Below, piece after piece: positions 15,812 to 23,158 of a DNA stretch of 64,000 nucleotides. Numbering within the stretch: position 1 is the stretch's first letter; every line of letters begins with the position of its first letter. The notes beneath the pieces were generated by a model, which did not search any database, was not told the DNA's origin, and was given only the letters and a program-made list of their open reading frames with translations. The translations under genes and the position numbers were made by a program. This DNA is from Asanoa hainanensis (lineage in GTDB: Bacteria > Actinomycetota > Actinomycetes > Mycobacteriales > Micromonosporaceae), in the NCBI RefSeq assembly GCF_900188485.1, contig NZ_FZPH01000005.1, positions 62,001 to 126,000 on the forward strand, written 5' to 3'.

Positions 15812-16642
15812 GTGACGGACCTACGGCAGCAGATTCTCGTCGACCTCGGCGTCAAGAACACCATCGATCCCCGGGCCGAGATCCGGCAGCGGGTCGACTT
15901 CCTCAAGGCGTACCTGCGGTCGACGCCGGCCACCGGCTTCGTGCTCGGGGTCAGCGGCGGCCAGGACAGCACGCTGACGGGCCGGCTCTGCCAGCTCGCC
16001 GTCGAGGAGGCGCGGGCCGAGGGGCAGGACGCCACGTTCGTCGCGGTCCGGCTGCCGTACGGGGTGCAGGCCGACGAGGACGACGCGCAGGCCGCGCTGC
16101 GGTTCATCCGGCCCGACCGGTCGATCGTGGTCAACGTCAAGCCGAGCGCGGACGCCGTCGCGGCCGGGGTGGCGGAGGCGCTGGGCGACGACGCGAAGCT
16201 GCGCGACATCGTGCGGGGCAACATCAAGGCCCGCGAGCGCATGGTCGCCCAGTACGCGATCGCCGGGCAGCTCAACATGCTCGTCGTGGGCACCGACCAC
16301 GCGGCCGAGGCCGTGACGGGGTTCTTCACCAAGTACGGCGACGGCGGCGTCGACCTGACCCCGCTGACCGGGCTGACCAAGCGCCAGGGCGCGGCCCTGC
16401 TCAACGAGCTCGGCGCGCCGCGCAGCGTCTGGGAGAAGGTGCCCACCGCCGACCTCGAGGACGACCGGCCCGCGCTGCCCGACGAGGAGGCGCTGGGCCT
16501 GCGCTACGCGGAGATCGACGACTACCTCGAGGGCCTCGACGTCCCTGCCGACGTGGCGGCCCGGTTGGAGTCGGTCTTCCGGGCGACCCGGCACAAGCGC
16601 ACCGTGCCGGCGACGCCCGACGACGACTGGTGGCGCAGCTGA
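15812..16642 (+). CDS. nadE: NH3-dependent NAD+ synthetase
   Basis: The protein (276 aa) catalyses the last step of NAD synthesis, amidation of deamido-NAD with ATP and ammonia. The P-loop pyrophosphatase motif [20 protein letters not shown], the segment [20 protein letters not shown] and [10 protein letters not shown] are all intact. The GTG at 15812 gives [20 protein letters not shown], which aligns with the E. coli enzyme start; the in-frame ATG at 15770 would add 14 residues. Length matches the ammonia-dependent class without glutaminase domain. It is convergent with a monooxygenase gene one base away. Confidence 0.95.
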   Translation: MTDLRQQILVDLGVKNTIDPRAEIRQRVDFLKAYLRSTPATGFVLGVSGGQDSTLTGRLCQLAVEEARAEGQDATFVAVRLPYGVQADEDDAQAALRFIRPDRSIVVNVKPSADAVAAGVAEALGDDAKLRDIVRGNIKARERMVAQYAIAGQLNMLVVGTDHAAEAVTGFFTKYGDGGVDLTPLTGLTKRQGAALLNELGAPRSVWEKVPTADLEDDRPALPDEEALGLRYAEIDDYLEGLDVPADVAARLESVFRATRHKRTVPATPDDDWWRS

Positions 16643-16643
16643 G

Positions 16644-16967
16644 TCAGTCCACCGCGAGCTCGCCGAGCGCCGACCAGTCGTCCTGGGGCACCGTGGCGTT
16701 GATGATCTTCGGCGTCGCGGCCAGGTAGGCCGGCAGCGTCTTCTGCGCCTGCGCGAAGTGCTCCGACCCGACGTGGGCAGCGCCGGCGTCGCCGTCGCGG
16801 AACGCCTCGACCAGCACGTACTCGGTCGGGTCGTCGAGGCTGCGCGACCAGTCGAACCAGAGGCAGCCGGCTTCGGCGCGGGTCGCCTCGGTGAAGTCGC
16901 GCGAGATGGCCGGCCACTGGTCGGCGTGCTCGGGCTTGACCCGGAACTTGGCGGTAATGAAGATCAT
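16644..16967 (-). CDS. ABM-fold quinol monooxygenase-like protein
   Basis: This 107-residue dimeric alpha/beta ferredoxin-like protein begins MIFITAKFRVKPEHADQWPA and contains TRAEAGCLWFDWSRSLDDP, YVLVEAFRDGDAGAAHVGSE and HFAQAQKTLP, the features of YgiN-like antibiotic-biosynthesis monooxygenases, including the conserved histidine pair around VGSEHF. Such enzymes oxidise quinols or small aromatics without cofactor. The substrate is unknown. Confidence 0.85.
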   Translation of the reverse strand: MIFITAKFRVKPEHADQWPAISRDFTEATRAEAGCLWFDWSRSLDDPTEYVLVEAFRDGDAGAAHVGSEHFAQAQKTLPAYLAATPKIINATVPQDDWSALGELAVD

Positions 16968-17089
16968 CCGAAGCCTCCTCGTGGCCGTTCGGCCCCGTGC
17001 GCGCCCATTCTCCCCGCGCCGGGCCCTGGTGAGTGTCGCAGAATGATCCGCACCCGCCGCACGTGCCGCCCCGGTCTATCGTCGACCGC

Positions 17090-18034
17090 GTGACCGAGAA
17101 CGTGATCGTCGACTGCGACCCCGGCCACGACGACGCCCTGGCGCTGCTGCTGGCCGTGGGCGACCCGCGGCTGCGGGTCCTGGGCGTCACCACCGTCGCG
17201 GGCAACCAGACGCTCGACAAGACGACCCGCAACGCCCTGCGGATGCTCGCGCTGGCCGGCGTCGACGGCGTCCCGGTCGCGGCCGGGTGTGACCGGCCGC
17301 TGGTCGGCGACCTCTCCGTCGCCGAGTACATCCACGGCGTGTCCGGCCTCGACGGCCCCGACCTCGACCTGCCGGTCGCCGACGTCGCCGGTGTGCACGC
17401 GGTCGAGCTGATGCGGCGGCTGATCACGGAGTCGGCCGAGCCGGTCACGCTGATCGCGCTCGGGCCGCTGACCAACGTCGCGTTGCTCCTGCGCCGCCAC
17501 CCCGAGGTCGCGCCGGGCGTACGCCGCATCGTCTTCATGGGTGGCTCGACCGGACGCGGCAACACGACGCCGTACGGCGAGTTCAACATCGTCACCGACC
17601 CCGAGGCCGCCGACATCGTGCTGCGGTCCGGGCTGCCGACCACGATGATCGGGCTCAACGTCACGCACCAGGCCCTCGCGACCGAGCGGGTCATCGCCGA
17701 CTTCCGCGGCCTGGGCACCCGCCTGGGCACGGTCTGCGCGGAGCTGATGACCTTCTTCGCGAGCGCCTACCTCCGGGAGTTCGACTTCCCGCATCCCCCG
17801 GTGCACGACCCGATCGCGGTGGCCACCGTCATCGACGCGTCGATCGTCCGGACCGTCGCGGCCCCGGTCGCCGTCGAGCTGACCGGCGCGTACACCCGGG
17901 GCGCGACGGTCGTGGACCTGCACCACCGCACCGGCGACACCCCGAACGCCGACGTCGCGGTGGGCCTGGACGTGCCGGCGTTCTGGCACCTGCTGATGAC
18001 CGCGGTGCGCCGGCTGGGCGCGCCTACGGCGTAG
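17090..18034 (+). CDS. Inosine-uridine-preferring nucleoside hydrolase family protein
   Basis: The GTG at 17090 starts a 314-residue protein with the calcium-binding aspartate cluster IVDCDPGHDDALALLLA, then VTTVAGNQTLDKTTRN, the substrate loop VAAGCDRPLVG, TLIALGPLTNVALLL, FMGGSTGRGNTTPYGEFNI and the C-terminal PVHDPIAVA, all hallmarks of the IUNH fold. It hydrolyses the N-glycosidic bond of ribonucleosides for salvage. The family member resembles RihA/B-type enzymes. It overlaps the convergent LysR stub by 11 bases. Confidence 0.92.
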   Translation: MTENVIVDCDPGHDDALALLLAVGDPRLRVLGVTTVAGNQTLDKTTRNALRMLALAGVDGVPVAAGCDRPLVGDLSVAEYIHGVSGLDGPDLDLPVADVAGVHAVELMRRLITESAEPVTLIALGPLTNVALLLRRHPEVAPGVRRIVFMGGSTGRGNTTPYGEFNIVTDPEAADIVLRSGLPTTMIGLNVTHQALATERVIADFRGLGTRLGTVCAELMTFFASAYLREFDFPHPPVHDPIAVATVIDASIVRTVAAPVAVELTGAYTRGATVVDLHHRTGDTPNADVAVGLDVPAFWHLLMTAVRRLGAPTA

Positions 18035-18308
18035 GCGACAACGCGCACGGGCAGGTCTGCCGTGCGGCCGCTCGGACGGCCTCGGCCGCGGCCAGGGCGG
18101 CGCGGGCGCTGTCGAGCGTCGCGAGCCCGGTCTTGGTCAGCTCGACGTGGTGCCGGCTGCGCTCGAACAGCGGCCGGCCGAGGTCGCGTTCGAGGGCCTG
18201 GACCGTGCGGGAGACCGCCGACTGGGCGACGCGCAGGCGGGTGGCGGCGCGGGAGAAGGAGCGTTCCTCGGCGACGGCCACGAAGGTGTGCAGATGGCGC
18301 AGGTCCAC
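18024..18308 (-). CDS. LysR-type DNA-binding domain only (94 aa)
   Basis: A GTG at 18308 starts a complete LysR helix-turn-helix: DLRHLHTFVAVAEERSFSRA, then ATRLRVAQSAVSRTVQALER and LFERSRHHVELTKTGLATL. It stops after the linker helix, whereas full LysR regulators have about 200 more residues of effector-binding domain. The start lies immediately after the stop of the CGNR gene, so the two are cotranscribed. It may be a remnant or a ligand-blind DNA-binding partner. A normal LysR gene is often divergent from DJ-1-type genes like the one at 18916. Confidence 0.75.
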   Translation of the reverse strand: MDLRHLHTFVAVAEERSFSRAATRLRVAQSAVSRTVQALERDLGRPLFERSRHHVELTKTGLATLDSARAALAAAEAVRAAARQTCPCALSPTP

Positions 18309-18309
18309 G

Positions 18310-18804
18310 TCAGGCGGCCTTTCGGCGGTTGCGGTAGGCGCGCATCGACGCCTGGGACGAACAGGCCGGGCTGCAGTAGAGGCCGGACGTGTTGCGGGTC
18401 TTGTCGAAGAAGCCGGTGTGGCAGGTGTCGTTCTTGCAGACCTTCGTCCGCGGCCACGCGCCCCGGTACGCGAGGTCCGTGACCGCGCCCAGCACCCGGG
18501 CGAAGGTGCCGAACGGGCCGCCGTGGACCGGCTCCAACCCGCACGCGTCAGCGCCGACCACCGCGACCAGCGGATAGCGCGTCGCCACCTGGCGCAGATG
18601 GCCTTCCGCCGCGGCCACCGCGCCCTCGTCGAGCGCGCAGCCGGAGTGCTCGCGCAGCAGGACGACCAGGCTGTCGCGAAGCTCCGTGGCCGCCGCCACA
18701 TCGGACGGCGCGGCGCCCGGCAGCCACTCGTCGAGCGACTCGGCGTTGACGAACGAGAGCACCAGGTCACTGGCCTCGCAGACGACCGGTGGGCAATTTT
18801 CCAC
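18310..18804 (-). CDS. CGNR zinc-finger (ABATE-type) transcriptional regulator
   Basis: The 164-residue protein has an N-terminal ABATE-like helical domain (LVLSFVNAESLDEWLPGAAP) and a C-terminal zinc-finger module RTKVCKNDTCHTGFFDKTRN, then YCSPACSSQASMRAYRNRRK. The four cysteines are present, but the canonical CGNR motif reads CSSQ here, so the name-giving residues are altered. Such proteins act as regulators of nearby stress or catabolic genes. It is divergent from the DJ-1/PfpI gene with 111 bases between. Confidence 0.85.
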   Translation of the reverse strand: MENCPPVVCEASDLVLSFVNAESLDEWLPGAAPSDVAAATELRDSLVVLLREHSGCALDEGAVAAAEGHLRQVATRYPLVAVVGADACGLEPVHGGPFGTFARVLGAVTDLAYRGAWPRTKVCKNDTCHTGFFDKTRNTSGLYCSPACSSQASMRAYRNRRKAA

Positions 18805-18915
18805 GTTAGGAGCGTAGCTCGGTCGGTCCCCACCTGATGCCCAAGAAGCATAACGAGGTGACCAGCTACGCCCCTACGGTGGCAACGTCCCTCAGCACCA
18901 AAGGAGAAACCTCCC

Positions 18916-19590
18916 ATGTCATCCGTTCTGATCGTCCTGTCCGGTGCCCGCTTCTGGACCCAGCAGGACGGCAGCCAGCGCCCCACCGGCTTCTGGGCCG
19001 AGGAGTTCACCACCCCGTACCGCACGCTGGTCGACGCCGGCATCCAGGTCACGATCGCCACCCCGGGCGGCCGCGTCCCGGTCGCCGACGAGATCAGCGT
19101 CGACGACACCCAGCGGCCCTACCTCGACGGCATTCGCGACGTGCTGGAGTCGCCGCTGCGGCTGGCCGACGTCGATCCGGCCGACTACGACGCCGTGCTG
19201 ATCCCCGGCGGCCACGGCCCCATGCAGGACCTGGCCGTGGACCCGGACGTCGCCCGCGTCCTGGAGGCGATGCTGCCCGACCCGACCAAGACCGTGGCCG
19301 CGCTGTGCCACGGGTTGGCCGCGTTCCTGCCGGCCGGCGACGCCGACGGCGGCTGGCTGTTCCGTGGCCGGCAGCTGACCTCATTCAGCGACGCCGAGGA
19401 GGAGCAGGTGGGCCTCGCGGCCAACGCACCCTGGCTGCTGGAGTCGCGGCTGCGCGCGGCCGGCGCGGTGCACAGCGCCGGACCGGCCTTCGGCTCGTAC
19501 GTCGTGGTCGACGGCAACCTGATCACGGGCCAGAACCCCCAGTCGGCGGAGGCCGCCGGCGAGGCGTTGCTGAAGGCGCTGTCGAGGTAG
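18916..19590 (+). CDS. DJ-1/PfpI superfamily protein (type 1 glutamine amidotransferase-like)
   Basis: The 224-residue protein starts behind AAGGAG and reads MSSVLIVLSGARFWTQQDGS. The nucleophile elbow is VAALCHGLAAFL with the reactive cysteine in ALCHG, the oxyanion and acidic residues lie in LIPGGHGPMQDL, and the end YVVVDGNLITGQNPQSAEAA is typical. The family includes deglycases, Hsp31-like chaperones and proteases. It is divergent from a CGNR regulator and a LysR stub, which likely regulate it. Confidence 0.9.
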   Translation: MSSVLIVLSGARFWTQQDGSQRPTGFWAEEFTTPYRTLVDAGIQVTIATPGGRVPVADEISVDDTQRPYLDGIRDVLESPLRLADVDPADYDAVLIPGGHGPMQDLAVDPDVARVLEAMLPDPTKTVAALCHGLAAFLPAGDADGGWLFRGRQLTSFSDAEEEQVGLAANAPWLLESRLRAAGAVHSAGPAFGSYVVVDGNLITGQNPQSAEAAGEALLKALSR

Positions 19591-19616
19591 TTCAGTCATT
19601 GAACTAGGCTGCGGGC

Positions 19617-20858
19617 ATGAAGCCGTTGTTGAACCGGACCGTCGCGGTCACGGGCGTCGGGGTGGTGTCGCCGGCCGGGATCGGCGCCACCGCCTTCTGG
19701 CGCGGTCTGCTGGCCCCCGCCGAACCCGACCGGGTGCGGCGGGTCGCCGACTTCGACCCGCGCCGCTGGATGTCGCACAAGGTCGCCCGGAACTCGGACA
19801 TCGTGACCCAACTGGCGATCGCCGCCGCCGACGAGGCGCTCGAGGACGCGGGCCTGCTGCCGCCGGACACCCACGACGGGCAAGCCGTCGCCGAGCGCCG
19901 GCCAGTGCCGGGCGACCCGCTCCGGGCGGCGGTCGTGCTCGGCACCGGGATCGGCGGTGTGTCCACACTGGAGACGCAGGCCGGCGTCCTCCGGGAGGCG
20001 GGCGAGCGGCGGGTGTCGCCGCACGTGATCCCGATGACGATGCCGAACGCGGCCGCGGCGGCGCTCAGCATCCGGTACGGCCTGCGGGGCAGCGCGAGCA
20101 CGGTCACCACCGCGTGCGCCGCCGGCACCGACGCGATCGCCGCCGGGGCGCGGCTGGTCAGCTCCGGGGCGGCGGACGTGGTGGTGGCCGGCGGCGCGGA
20201 CTCGAGCCTGACCCCGACCTGCATCGCCGGCTTCACCACCATGCGGGCGCTGAGCGGCAGCGGCATCAGCCGGCCCTTCGACCGCGACCGGGACGGGCTC
20301 GCGGCAGCGGAGGCGAGCGGCATCGTCGTCCTCGAGCCCCTCGAGTCGGCGCTGGCCCGCGGCGCGCACGTCTATCTGCTCGTCGCCGGCACCGCGTCGA
20401 CGGCCGACGCCCACCACGTGACCGCGCCGGCACCGGACGGCGAGGGCGCCGAGCGCTGCATGCGGCAGGCCATCGCGGACGCCGGCCTCGAACCGGACCA
20501 GGTCACCCACGTCAACGCGCACGGCACGAGCACCCCGCCGGGCGACGCGGTCGAGGCGCGGGCGATCCGCCGCGTGTTCGGCGCGTCCCGGCCGATCGTC
20601 ACCAGCGTCAAGGGCGTGACCGGCCACTCGTTCGGCGCCAGCGGTGCGGTCGAGGTGGTCGCGGTGGCCCTGACCATGCGCGAGCGGGTCATCCCGCCGA
20701 CGCAGGGCCTTGCCATCCAGGATCCGGCCCTGGACCTCGACGTCGCGCGCCGGCCGACGCCGTGGGAGCCGGGTCCGGTGCTGTCCAACAGCTTCGGCTT
20801 CGGCGGCCACAACGGCGCGCTCGTCCTCACCCCAGCTCCTGGGCCAGCCCGACGATGA
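19617..20858 (+). CDS. Stand-alone beta-ketoacyl-ACP synthase (FabF-like)
   Basis: The 413-residue protein has all KAS II catalytic residues: Cys167 in TTACAAGTDAI, His302 in VNAHGTSTPPGDAVE, Lys332 in TSVKGVTGHS and His337 in GHSFGASGA, plus the glycine-rich end SNSFGFGGHNGALVL. It condenses acyl-ACP with malonyl-ACP. No chain-length factor, ACP, ketoreductase or acyltransferase gene is adjacent, so it is not part of a visible polyketide cluster and may serve lipid synthesis. It overlaps the convergent VOC gene by 32 bases. Confidence 0.9.
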   Translation: MKPLLNRTVAVTGVGVVSPAGIGATAFWRGLLAPAEPDRVRRVADFDPRRWMSHKVARNSDIVTQLAIAAADEALEDAGLLPPDTHDGQAVAERRPVPGDPLRAAVVLGTGIGGVSTLETQAGVLREAGERRVSPHVIPMTMPNAAAAALSIRYGLRGSASTVTTACAAGTDAIAAGARLVSSGAADVVVAGGADSSLTPTCIAGFTTMRALSGSGISRPFDRDRDGLAAAEASGIVVLEPLESALARGAHVYLLVAGTASTADAHHVTAPAPDGEGAERCMRQAIADAGLEPDQVTHVNAHGTSTPPGDAVEARAIRRVFGASRPIVTSVKGVTGHSFGASGAVEVVAVALTMRERVIPPTQGLAIQDPALDLDVARRPTPWEPGPVLSNSFGFGGHNGALVLTPAPGPARR

Positions 20859-21267
20859 TCCCTTCCGGGCCGCGGACGTAGCAGAGCCGGTAGACGTCTT
20901 CGTACCGCACGACCTCGCCCACGAGCTCGGCGCCGTGGGCGCGCAGGCGGCCGACGACCTCGTCGATGTCGTCGACGGCGAACATGACGCGGCGGATGCC
21001 GAGCGTGTTCGCCGGCGCCTCCCTCGGCGAAGGGCTGATCGCCTCGGGCGTGTGGAACATCGCGAGCTCGATGCCGCCGTGCCCGTCGGGCGTCCGCAAC
21101 ATCGCGACGTCCTGCCGCACGCCTTCGACCCCGATGACGCTCTCCACCCACGAACCCTCGACCGGCCCCTTGCCCTGCAGCTCCATCCCGAGCTCGACGA
21201 AGAACGCGATGACCGCGTCGAGGTCCTCGACCACGATCAGGACGTTGTCCATCCGCTTGAGCGCCAT
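20827..21267 (-). CDS. VOC-family protein
   Basis: This 146-residue protein begins MALKRMDNVLIVVEDLDAVI and shows both VOC modules: AFFVELGMELQGKGPVEGSW and the second half RRVMFAVDDIDEVVGRLRAH with CYVRGPEGIIVGLAQELG. The first metal-site histidine is replaced by asparagine (DNVLIV), while glutamate in the last strand region is also not obvious, so metal chemistry is uncertain. It is probably a small-molecule binding or lyase-like protein. Confidence 0.82.
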   Translation of the reverse strand: MALKRMDNVLIVVEDLDAVIAFFVELGMELQGKGPVEGSWVESVIGVEGVRQDVAMLRTPDGHGGIELAMFHTPEAISPSPREAPANTLGIRRVMFAVDDIDEVVGRLRAHGAELVGEVVRYEDVYRLCYVRGPEGIIVGLAQELG

Positions 21268-21344
21268 GCCGGTGTCTCCTCTGCCGTCGGACGACCATTC
21301 ACTCCGGGACGGAGCCGCGGGGCCGTTCTCGACATACTGCGGTC

Positions 21345-21736
21345 ATGACCCTGACGACGCGGATGCTCACGCCGGAGACCTGGGACGACTTCGCCGCGCT
21401 CGTGGAGGCCAACAACGGCGTGTGGGGCGGTTGCTGGTGCATGCGCGCGGCGTACGAGGGGCGGACGAGCTGCCGGACTGGCGCATCGGGTGCGTCTTCA
21501 CGAACTCCAAGGACCGTGGCAAGGGCGTCGCCGCCGCCGCGGTCGCCGGCGCCCTCGACGAGATCAGGCACGCCGGCGGCGGTGTCGTCGAGGCCTACCC
21601 GGAGCAGACCGAGCAACGGCCACCGCAGCGCGGCGCCTACCTGCACACCGGCCCGGAGGAGCTGTACACGCGGTACGGCTTCACCCGGGTACGAAAGATC
21701 GCCAAGTGGCGCTGGGTGCTGCGAGAAATCGTCTAG
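21345..21736 (+). pseudogene. GNAT acetyltransferase pseudogene (internal deletion and frameshift)
   Basis: The first part, from the ATG at 21345, reads MTLTTRMLTPETWDDFAALV and VEANNGVWGGCWCM, the N-terminus of a well-known actinomycete GNAT protein. The rest appears in another frame from about 21465: ELPDWRIGCVFTNSKDRGKG, GGVVEAYPEQTEQRPPQRGA and YTRYGFTRVRKIAKWRWVL. Intact members have about 60 residues between these parts. The junction follows CWCM at about 21443-21470, so a deletion removed the middle and shifted the frame. Confidence 0.8.
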
Positions 21737-22242
21737 TTCTCGTAGAGCTCGTTCTCGCCGATGGCCGCCGGGCCGCCGACCTCGCCCCGGCCCAGGCGGG
21801 CCGCCGAGCCGAACATGGGTCCGCGGGCGCGTTGGACGCCGGCGAACTTGCCGAAGCCCAGCGGTTTCGGCACGTCGTCGTACACCGCTTCCATGCCGCC
21901 CTTGACCGAGTAGGTCTCGTGCCAGAAGCCCGTGCCGCCCGAGTCGCGCAGGAAGTCCAGCCACCACTGCCGGTGCGGCTCCGAGCGCGCGAACTCCAGC
22001 AGCGACGGCAGGTCGCGCCAGTACTGCCGCATGCCCATGTTCATCGGGAAGATCGAGTAGTACACGGGCTCGTGCAGCAACAGCCCGTCCGGCTTGCCGG
22101 CGACCGACTCGCTGATCTTGCGGCCGAAGCTGAAGAAGGTCCGGACGCCGTACAGGTGGTTCACGCGCATGCCTAGATAGAGCACCAGGAGGTCCGGGTA
22201 GGCGGACAGGTCGACGGTCTGCCGAGTGACTTTGGTGGGCAT
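21733..22242 (-). CDS. DUF4188 domain protein
   Basis: The 169-residue protein starts behind GGGAGCTGGAGA. The sequence VLYLGMRVNHLYGVRTFFSF, PVYYSIFPMNMGMRQYWRDL and GTGFWHETYSVKGGMEAVYD identifies the DUF4188 family, a dimeric ferredoxin-like fold related to heme-binding aldoxime dehydratase/monooxygenase-like proteins. The tryptophan and histidine in FWHETY are highly conserved. The role is unknown. It lies 13 bases after an exported alpha/beta hydrolase gene on the same strand and is probably cotranscribed. Confidence 0.82.
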   Translation of the reverse strand: MPTKVTRQTVDLSAYPDLLVLYLGMRVNHLYGVRTFFSFGRKISESVAGKPDGLLLHEPVYYSIFPMNMGMRQYWRDLPSLLEFARSEPHRQWWLDFLRDSGGTGFWHETYSVKGGMEAVYDDVPKPLGFGKFAGVQRARGPMFGSAARLGRGEVGGPAAIGENELYEN

Positions 22243-22255
22243 TCTCCAGCTCCCT

Positions 22256-23047
22256 TCAGCGGGTGGCGCGTTCGATGAGCTCGGCGGTCGCGGCGGGCTG
22301 CGAGATCATCGCGACGTGCGAGGCGCGGACCTCGCGGACGCGGGACCCGGCCCGCTGCGCCATGAATCGCTGCGTCGCCGCCGGGATCACCTTGTCATCC
22401 CGGGCGACGAGATAGAAGGAAGGAACGGTCTTCCACGCGGGCGCGCCGGACGGCTCACCCAGCGTCCGCACATCCGCGGGCCGCTGCGTCGCCCACATCA
22501 GGTCGGTCGTCGAGGTGCGCAGGTCGCCGGCGAAGACGTCGTGGAACACCTCCTGCTTGATGTAGCCGTCCACGTGACCCTCGCCGTACGGGCGGAAGTC
22601 CAGCGCCGCTTCGGTCAGCTCGGTGCCGGGGAACTTCGCCTGCACGTCCAGCAGCGACTCGCCCTGGTCGGGGGCGAACGCGGCCACGTACACGAGGGCC
22701 TTGACCGCGGGGTTGCCGGTCGCGGCGTTGGTGATGACGATCCCGCCGTACGAGTGCGCCGCCAGCACCAACGGGCCGCTCAGCGTCGCGAGGACGCTGG
22801 CCAGGTAGGCGGAGTCGGAGGCGACACCCCGCAACGGGTTCGCCGGGGCGACGACCGGGTAGCCGGCGCGGATGAGCCGCGCGGCGACGTCGTTCCAGCC
22901 GGAGGCGTCGGCGAACGCGCCGTGCACCAGCACGACGGTCGGCTTCGGCTTGTGCCCCGCGTGGGCCTGCGCCGCGGGAGCACCGAGCACAGCGCCCGTG
23001 GCGGCCGCGACGGATCCGGCCAGCAACGTGCGTCGGGTGGTCGTCAT
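22256..23047 (-). CDS. Tat-exported alpha/beta hydrolase (left arm of mirror module)
   Basis: From the ATG at 23047 (GGGAG upstream) the 263-residue protein has a twin-arginine signal MTTTRRTLLAGSVAAATGAV ending near AQAHA. The hydrolase core follows: TVVLVHGAFADASGWNDVAA (oxyanion loop), LAAHSYGGIVITNAAT (nucleophile serine in HSYGG) and a C-terminal catalytic histidine in VRASHVAMISQP. It resembles the RsbQ/esterase-like group also found at 27937, which lacks the signal. It is divergent from the SARP regulator at 23159. Confidence 0.88.
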   Translation of the reverse strand: MTTTRRTLLAGSVAAATGAVLGAPAAQAHAGHKPKPTVVLVHGAFADASGWNDVAARLIRAGYPVVAPANPLRGVASDSAYLASVLATLSGPLVLAAHSYGGIVITNAATGNPAVKALVYVAAFAPDQGESLLDVQAKFPGTELTEAALDFRPYGEGHVDGYIKQEVFHDVFAGDLRTSTTDLMWATQRPADVRTLGEPSGAPAWKTVPSFYLVARDDKVIPAATQRFMAQRAGSRVREVRASHVAMISQPAATAELIERATR

Positions 23048-23114
23048 CGAATGCGTCTCCCTCGATATCGTTTTCGGCAACCGGGCCCACCGTACGAGCG
23101 GCTAGTTGACGATC

Positions 23115-23143
23115 ACTGAACGGCGACTTCCCCGCTGTAGACT
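23115..23143 (+). promoter_or_regulatory. Candidate promoter of the first SARP gene
   Basis: ACTGAA at 23115-23120 and TAGACT at 23138-23143 are spaced 17 bases, a plausible -35/-10 pair. The GTG at 23159 lies only 15 bases after the -10, so the message would have a very short leader. Confidence 0.35.
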
Positions 23144-23158
23144 CGCCACCGCGTACGG

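Noticed and set aside
19617-20858. Ketosynthase as the start of a polyketide cluster
   Set aside because: Neighbours on both sides are a DJ-1 protein and a VOC protein; no ACP, chain-length factor, ketoreductase or cyclase is present in the window.
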